Below are positions 23,555 to 26,846 of a stretch of DNA of 26,846 bases, in pieces. Position numbers and translations under genes: made by a program. The stretch spans positions 1-26,846 of the forward strand of contig DATKZY010000272.1 of the NCBI GenBank assembly GCA_035527715.1, read 5' to 3'. This DNA is from DSUN01 sp035527715 (GTDB lineage: Bacteria > Planctomycetota > PUPC01 > DSUN01). The notes below the pieces were generated by a model. The model was not told the origin of the DNA. It was given only the letters and a program-made list of their open reading frames with translations, and made no database searches. The number at the start of each line of letters is the position of its first letter. Positions within the stretch are counted from its first letter, which is position 1.

Positions 23555-23712
23555 GGGGCGGGGAGGGCTTTACATCGCTCTCCGGCGCCGGAGATGAAGG
23601 GAATTCGCAAAATTCCCTTCATCTCCTGCTGGCGTGAAGCGAGCTGAGTCACGTCCGCGGCGTAACGCCGCAGCGACACTTGCGTGTCGGCTAAAGCCGC
23701 GCTCCCCGCCCC
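23555..23712 (-). ncRNA. Candidate retron msr-msd RNA
   Basis: Read on the minus strand: arm a1 (23712-23693) GGGGCGGGGAG, a CGC bulge, GGCTTT. It pairs with a2 (23571-23555), whose complement is GGGGCGGGGAG then GGCTTT, 17 pairs in all. Right after a1 comes the TTTAGC motif with candidate branch G at 23691. Two msr stems follow: CGACAC-GCAA-GTGTCG (23674-23689, GNRA loop) and GCGGCG-TTA-CGCCGC (23657-23671). The msd region holds a perfect 16-bp stem, GGAGATGAAGGGAATT with its complement (23590-23626), and a TCTCCGGCGCCGGAGA palindrome (23579-23594). The RT gene starts 50 nt after a2. The order a1-msr-msd-a2-RT is canonical for retrons. Its own promoter is unclear; readthrough from the oxidoreductase gene 60 nt upstream is possible. 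Confidence 0.85.
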
Positions 23713-23772
23713 AGGAACAAACCCTAGATGTCAGAGGACAGAGGACAGAGCATGGACAAGGATGGACAATCG

Positions 23773-24657
23773 TCAAGCCTTCATCGGGCGCAGCCGGACG
23801 GTCTGGCCGGTGGCGGCGGACTTGACGATGGCGTCGAGGACGCGGATGGGCTCGAGCATCTCGGCGTCGACGAGGGGCCGCTGGCCGGTGCGGAGCATCG
23901 CCAGGATGCGCTGGAGGCCCGCGACATAGCAGTCGGAGATGTCGAGCACGCCGCCGGCCACGCCCTCCTTGCAGAAGGCCGTGGCGTAGAAGCCGTGCTT
24001 CGCGTCGGCCAGGAGGTGGAGCGTGGCGGTCCGCCCGTCGCCATAGGAGACGGCGGCGACGGTGTTTTTTCCACTCTGGCGCGCCGTGACTTCGGTGGCA
24101 CCCAGCCCCATGATCTGCTGCATGGCCTCGACGGCGTGGATGGCGTAGAAGTGGATGCCGCCGTACTCGCTGGTGGGGTCGGACGGGCAGCCGAAGACGC
24201 CGCTGCGGACGCCGCCCAGCTCGCCGCAGCGGCCTATCAGCTCCTGCGTGCCCTTCGCCCAGCGAACCGTCGAGTAGGAGGTCAGGAGCACCTTGTTGCG
24301 TTTGGCCAGGGCGAGGATCTTCCTCGCGTCGGCCGTCGAGCAGGCGAGCGGCTTGTCCACGAACGCGGGGATGCGCGCCTGGAGGAACGGCCTGACGTAG
24401 CGGCAGTGGAGCCCCCCGTGGCGGAAGACGACGAACACGGCGTCCACCATGCCGATCATTTCGGTGGGCTTCGCGACGATGGTGGGGATCTTGCCCGCCC
24501 GGGCCACCTCGTCGTTGCGTTCGGGCACGAGGCCGAAGAGGGCGACGACGCGGGCGCCGCGAATCGCCTTTCGCTCCGGCGTGTCGCTCAGGTTGCAGAG
24601 CTGCGAGAGGGCGATGGCGTGCGAGTTGTCCGACCCGACGATTCCGATGCGGATCAC
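23773..24657 (-). CDS. Gfo/Idh/MocA-family oxidoreductase
   Basis: A 294-aa NAD(P)-dependent sugar or polyol dehydrogenase-type protein. The N-terminal Rossmann fold has RIGIVGSDNSH (the Gly-rich loop with a His typical of a planctomycete subgroup), VDAVFVVFRHGG and the catalytic-lysine segment FVDKPLACS (Lys in DKP in place of EKP). The C-terminal alpha/beta domain includes YGGIHFYAIHAVEAM, where the His residues should be catalytic. The GTG at 24657 is preferred because AAGGAG stands 7 nt before it; the alternative GTG at 24678 would swallow that site. A promoter is found at 24706-24734. Substrate is unknown; carbohydrate catabolism fits the neighbouring glycosidases. It is shorter than the usual 330-400 aa. 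Confidence 0.87.
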   Translation of the reverse strand: MIRIGIVGSDNSHAIALSQLCNLSDTPERKAIRGARVVALFGLVPERNDEVARAGKIPTIVAKPTEMIGMVDAVFVVFRHGGLHCRYVRPFLQARIPAFVDKPLACSTADARKILALAKRNKVLLTSYSTVRWAKGTQELIGRCGELGGVRSGVFGCPSDPTSEYGGIHFYAIHAVEAMQQIMGLGATEVTARQSGKNTVAAVSYGDGRTATLHLLADAKHGFYATAFCKEGVAGGVLDISDCYVAGLQRILAMLRTGQRPLVDAEMLEPIRVLDAIVKSAATGQTVRLRPMKA

Positions 24658-24705
24658 GTGACTTCTCCTTGAGGGCACCGAGTCAACTATTCGCCAGTGG
24701 CTGAG

Positions 24706-24734
24706 AGCCTACACCGGCGGTGCGGCCAAGTCAA
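24706..24734 (-). promoter_or_regulatory. Promoter of the Gfo/Idh/MocA gene
   Basis: Minus-strand TTGACT (24729-24734), 17-bp spacer, TAGGCT (24706-24711), about 50 nt before the GTG start. It may also drive the downstream retron. Confidence 0.55.
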
Positions 24735-24740
24735 GTCCGG

Positions 24741-24868
24741 ACGCGATTCCGCCCTTGTCATGCCGAGCTTGTCGAAGCACCTGTCAGAGGAGCGCACTGC
24801 GGCAACACCCTGCCCTTTCTCACGCTGGTTCACTCCCTTGAAAGGCAGAGCTGGCGTGAAATGCGGAT
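24741..24868. other. Non-coding gap with a dispersed-repeat fragment
   Basis: The segment CTTGTCATGCCGAGCTTGTC (from 24755) and the following GAAGCA resemble a short repeat common between genes in many environmental genomes (recalled, not searched). TCACGC and GCGTGA form a weak 6-bp stem near 24820-24860. No gene is seen. Confidence 0.35.
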
Positions 24869-26703
24869 CTATAGCGCCTTCTCGTCGCAGGACCAGCACT
24901 TACCGAACTGGCTCAGGTAGCACTCGAACTGCTCGACGAGGCACTTGACCCGCACCTTGTACCATTGGCCTGGCTCGAAGGAGGTCCTGTCCTGGATGAC
25001 GGGCGTGACGGTGACGCCCTCGATGGTCCCGCGCCAGGCGCCGCCCGTCCAGCGTCTTGCCGTCGAAGAGGTTCTGCCACTCGCCCGCCTTGGGCGCCTC
25101 GGCGGCCCCTGGCTCGACGCGGCGGAGGCGGATGTTGCGAAGGGACAGCTTCGACGCCCCGGTGAGCAACCCGAGGGGCTTCAGGGGATTCCAACGCCGG
25201 TGCATCGTGAACGTGTGGCCCGCCAGCGGCGTCTCGAAGAGCTTCTCGTCGTCAACCCAGTAGGCGAGGTCGGCCTGTGTCACCCTCAGCCGCACCGAGT
25301 ACCATCTCCCGTCCTCGAACTTCATCACCTTGTCGGCTGGGCTTCCCCGCCGGTCGGGAGAGCGGCCATCGAAGAACTCGAGGCCGACCCGCACTCCCCT
25401 GTAGCCGCCCACGACGAGGCAACACGCCGAGCCGCCAATCGGGAAGACGATCTGGCAAAACACGTCGGTGGGGCCGTCACGCTTTGCCTCGAAGGCCAGT
25501 TCGTAGTCTATCTTCGGCATGTCGCGCGAGGCGGCGATTCCCGCCACGGGCCGCCCGCCCTCGACCACAAGCAATCCGTCCTGCACGCCGACCTTCCCCT
25601 GCTGGAACTCCCCCTCGCGCAACGGCGTCCACCCCTCCAGCGACTTGCCGTCGAAAAGGCTCTGCCACTCGCCCGGCTTCGGCGCCTCGGCGGCCCCTGG
25701 CGCGAGGCTGCGGAGCCGGATGCTGCGCAGCGCGATCCGGGTGGTCCTCGTGTGAATCCCGAACGGGCGGAGGCCCTGGAAGCCGCTCCATATCCCGAAC
25801 TGCTCCCCCTCGGTCGGCAGGTCAATCACCAGCGCATCGTCCACCCACACCTGCACCTTGGGCTGCGTCACGCGGACGCGCAGGCGGAACCACTTGCCGC
25901 GCGGGAACGGCATTTTCTTGTTGACCGAACCTAGCCCGATGTCGTGGTCCGCGATGCCCAGGGCGGCCGGCGACTCGCCCACGGGCAGGATGAGGCCACA
26001 GACGTTCGTGCCCTCGGTCTTCACGAGGTCCAGCTCCAGCTCATAGTCAATCTTCGGGAACTCGCCCGTCCAGGCGAAGCCGCCGCGCGCCCCCTTGCCG
26101 ATCTCCATCACCAGTTGACCGTCCTCCACGTGCAACTCCTTCGGCCCCTTCCAGCCGTCCAGCGTCTTCCCGTCGAAGAGGCTCACCCACTCGCCCGGCT
26201 CTGGCTGAACCGCGGGCCGCGGTGTTGGCGGCGTCTCGTCGAGGGTGACCCACTTTGCTCCCTTGATCGCGCCGTGGTTCCGGACGGATGAGCGGTCGTG
26301 GAGGACGTCGCCCTCGCCCTCGCTGAAGTCCCAGTACCCCACCAGGCCCGGCTCGTCGCCGCGGAGCTTGGCGTCCGCGCTGGCCTCTATCTGCTCGTCT
26401 GTTCGCGCGACTTTCCACAAGCGCAACTCCCGGATCAGCCCCCGGAACGCCGTCCCCGGCTCCGCGCCCTTGCCTATCCGGATGGGCGACGTGTCGCTGT
26501 GGGGCCGAACGGCCCACGTGGCCTCCCGCACCTTCTTCCCGTTGAGGTAACTCCTGCACACCGTCCCTTCATACCCGAATGCCGCATGATGCCAGAGATC
26601 TAGTCCCAACACGACTCCGCTGAGCCCTTTGAAGCTGGCTGGGCCATCGCCTGGCTCGCAGTTCAGAAAGAACCCGAGAGAGCGGGAAGAGCGGGAATGA
26701 AAC
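24869..26703 (-). pseudogene. Decayed LamG/DUF1080 multidomain protein, 5' cut and 3' frameshifted
   Basis: The readable protein begins in mid-LamG fold (GFFLNCEPGDGP, YLNGKKVREA, IRELRLWKVARTDEQI, GLVGYWDFSEGEG). Three DUF1080-type modules (PF06439, linked to 3-keto-glycoside hydrolysis and carbohydrate binding) follow, each opened by LFDGK[TS]L[DE]GW or a variant. No native start or signal peptide remains: upstream sequence switches at about 26700 to insertion-sequence DNA, and only a TTG could start the frame. In module 3 the frame breaks at about 25040-25048, right after LFDGKTLDG. The original frame ends at 24900 in arginine-rich nonsense, while the +1 frame continues sensibly (WRGTIEGVTVTPVIQ, FEPGQWYKVRVKCLVEQF) to a TAG at 24869. 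Module 3 also lacks its middle part, so a deletion rather than a single-base slip is likely. Confidence 0.75.
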
Positions 26704-26730
26704 AACCTTAGGCGGCGTCAATAAATAAAC

Positions 26731-26759
26731 TTTACATTGCGAGGCGGACTTGATAGACT
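26731..26759 (+). promoter_or_regulatory. Promoter of the partial transposase gene
   Basis: TTTACA (26731-26736), 17-bp spacer, TAGACT (26754-26759). The ATG is only 7 nt beyond the -10, so the message would be leaderless or nearly so. Confidence 0.5.
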
Positions 26760-26765
26760 GGGGAC

Positions 26766-26846
26766 ATGGTAGCAGCCGCTGTGCTCACGCGCAAGTTGGC
26801 CCGGCTCTGGCCGCACCTGGACGAGCGTGCCCGCAGGATGGTGGCC
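26766..26846 (+). CDS. Probable ISAzo13-family transposase, N-terminal 27 residues only
   Basis: The first 27 codons read MVAAAVLTRKLARLWPHLDE then RARRMVA. The pattern LxPHLDERxRRL opens ISAzo13-family transposases, in which a short helical N-terminus precedes the catalytic core. Nothing beyond the edge can be seen, so neither the DDE residues nor intactness can be judged. The ATG was chosen as the first after the promoter; no Shine-Dalgarno lies in the short space between them. Confidence 0.5.
   Translation, partial: MVAAAVLTRKLARLWPHLDERARRMVA

Larger units (their letters stand above)
26700..26846 (+). mobile_element. Left end of an insertion sequence, probably ISAzo13-type, cut by window edge
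   Basis: The LamG reading frame stops making sense at about 26700. AT-richer DNA (GTCAATAAATAAACTTTAC) then leads into a promoter and a transposase-like start. The exact terminal repeat and target duplication cannot be defined because the other end is outside the window. Confidence 0.5.

Overview
The window is high-GC DNA with a Planctomycetota-like gene set. It has a giant membrane Ser/Thr kinase with WD40 repeats, a sulfatase-maturating radical SAM enzyme, DUF1080/LamG proteins, a Gfo/Idh/MocA oxidoreductase, an NPCBM-tailed alpha-galactosidase and a twin-arginine-exported protein. The phylum is inferred from this gene content; no rRNA or marker gene is present. Recognisable promoters are sigma70-like (TTGACN, 16-18 bp spacer), and several + strand -10 boxes read GG-TAGNAT.

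Left part (1-6525, all minus): a signalling operon. A class III nucleotide cyclase domain, a protein kinase, a membrane helix and about 15 WD40 repeats sit in one polypeptide. This gene overlaps by 4 nt (ATGA) a second gene encoding two cyclic-nucleotide-binding domains fused to a patatin phospholipase, which runs off the left edge. Both cNMP pockets keep their Glu and Arg, so the pair could be a made-and-sensed second-messenger circuit.

Middle (6692-14471, mostly plus): a tRNA-Ser(GCU), an orphan anaerobic sulfatase-maturating enzyme, two consecutive tiny lipoproteins (29 and 24 aa) each followed by the same kind of hairpin, a DhnA/ADH-synthase-type class I aldolase behind a long palindrome, and a clade-3-like catalase. 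A minus-strand Tat-exported protein, an amidohydrolase, a roughly 150-nt imperfect inverted repeat and a DinJ-YafQ toxin-antitoxin pair follow.

Right part (14570-24657, all minus): a GH10 enzyme without a signal peptide, translationally coupled to a 58-aa gene; a radical SAM protein; a TetR regulator with a perfect-consensus promoter and a likely self-operator; a secreted GH36-like alpha-galactosidase; a retron; and a Gfo/Idh/MocA oxidoreductase. Two copies of a roughly 300-bp multi-hairpin palindromic repeat and a 122-bp tandem hairpin repeat lie between these genes. The retron is the most striking element: its reverse transcriptase has NAxxH, YADD and VTG motifs plus an N-terminal membrane helix. 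Immediately upstream lies a complete candidate msr-msd RNA with matching a1/a2 arms, a branch-G motif, two small msr stems and a 16-bp msd stem. No separate effector gene is visible.

Right edge (24869-26846): a decayed LamG/DUF1080 gene, frameshifted near its 3' end and cut at its 5' end, next to the start of what looks like an ISAzo13-type transposase. The toxin-antitoxin pair, retron, dispersed repeats and insertion sequence mark this as an accessory, rearranging region.
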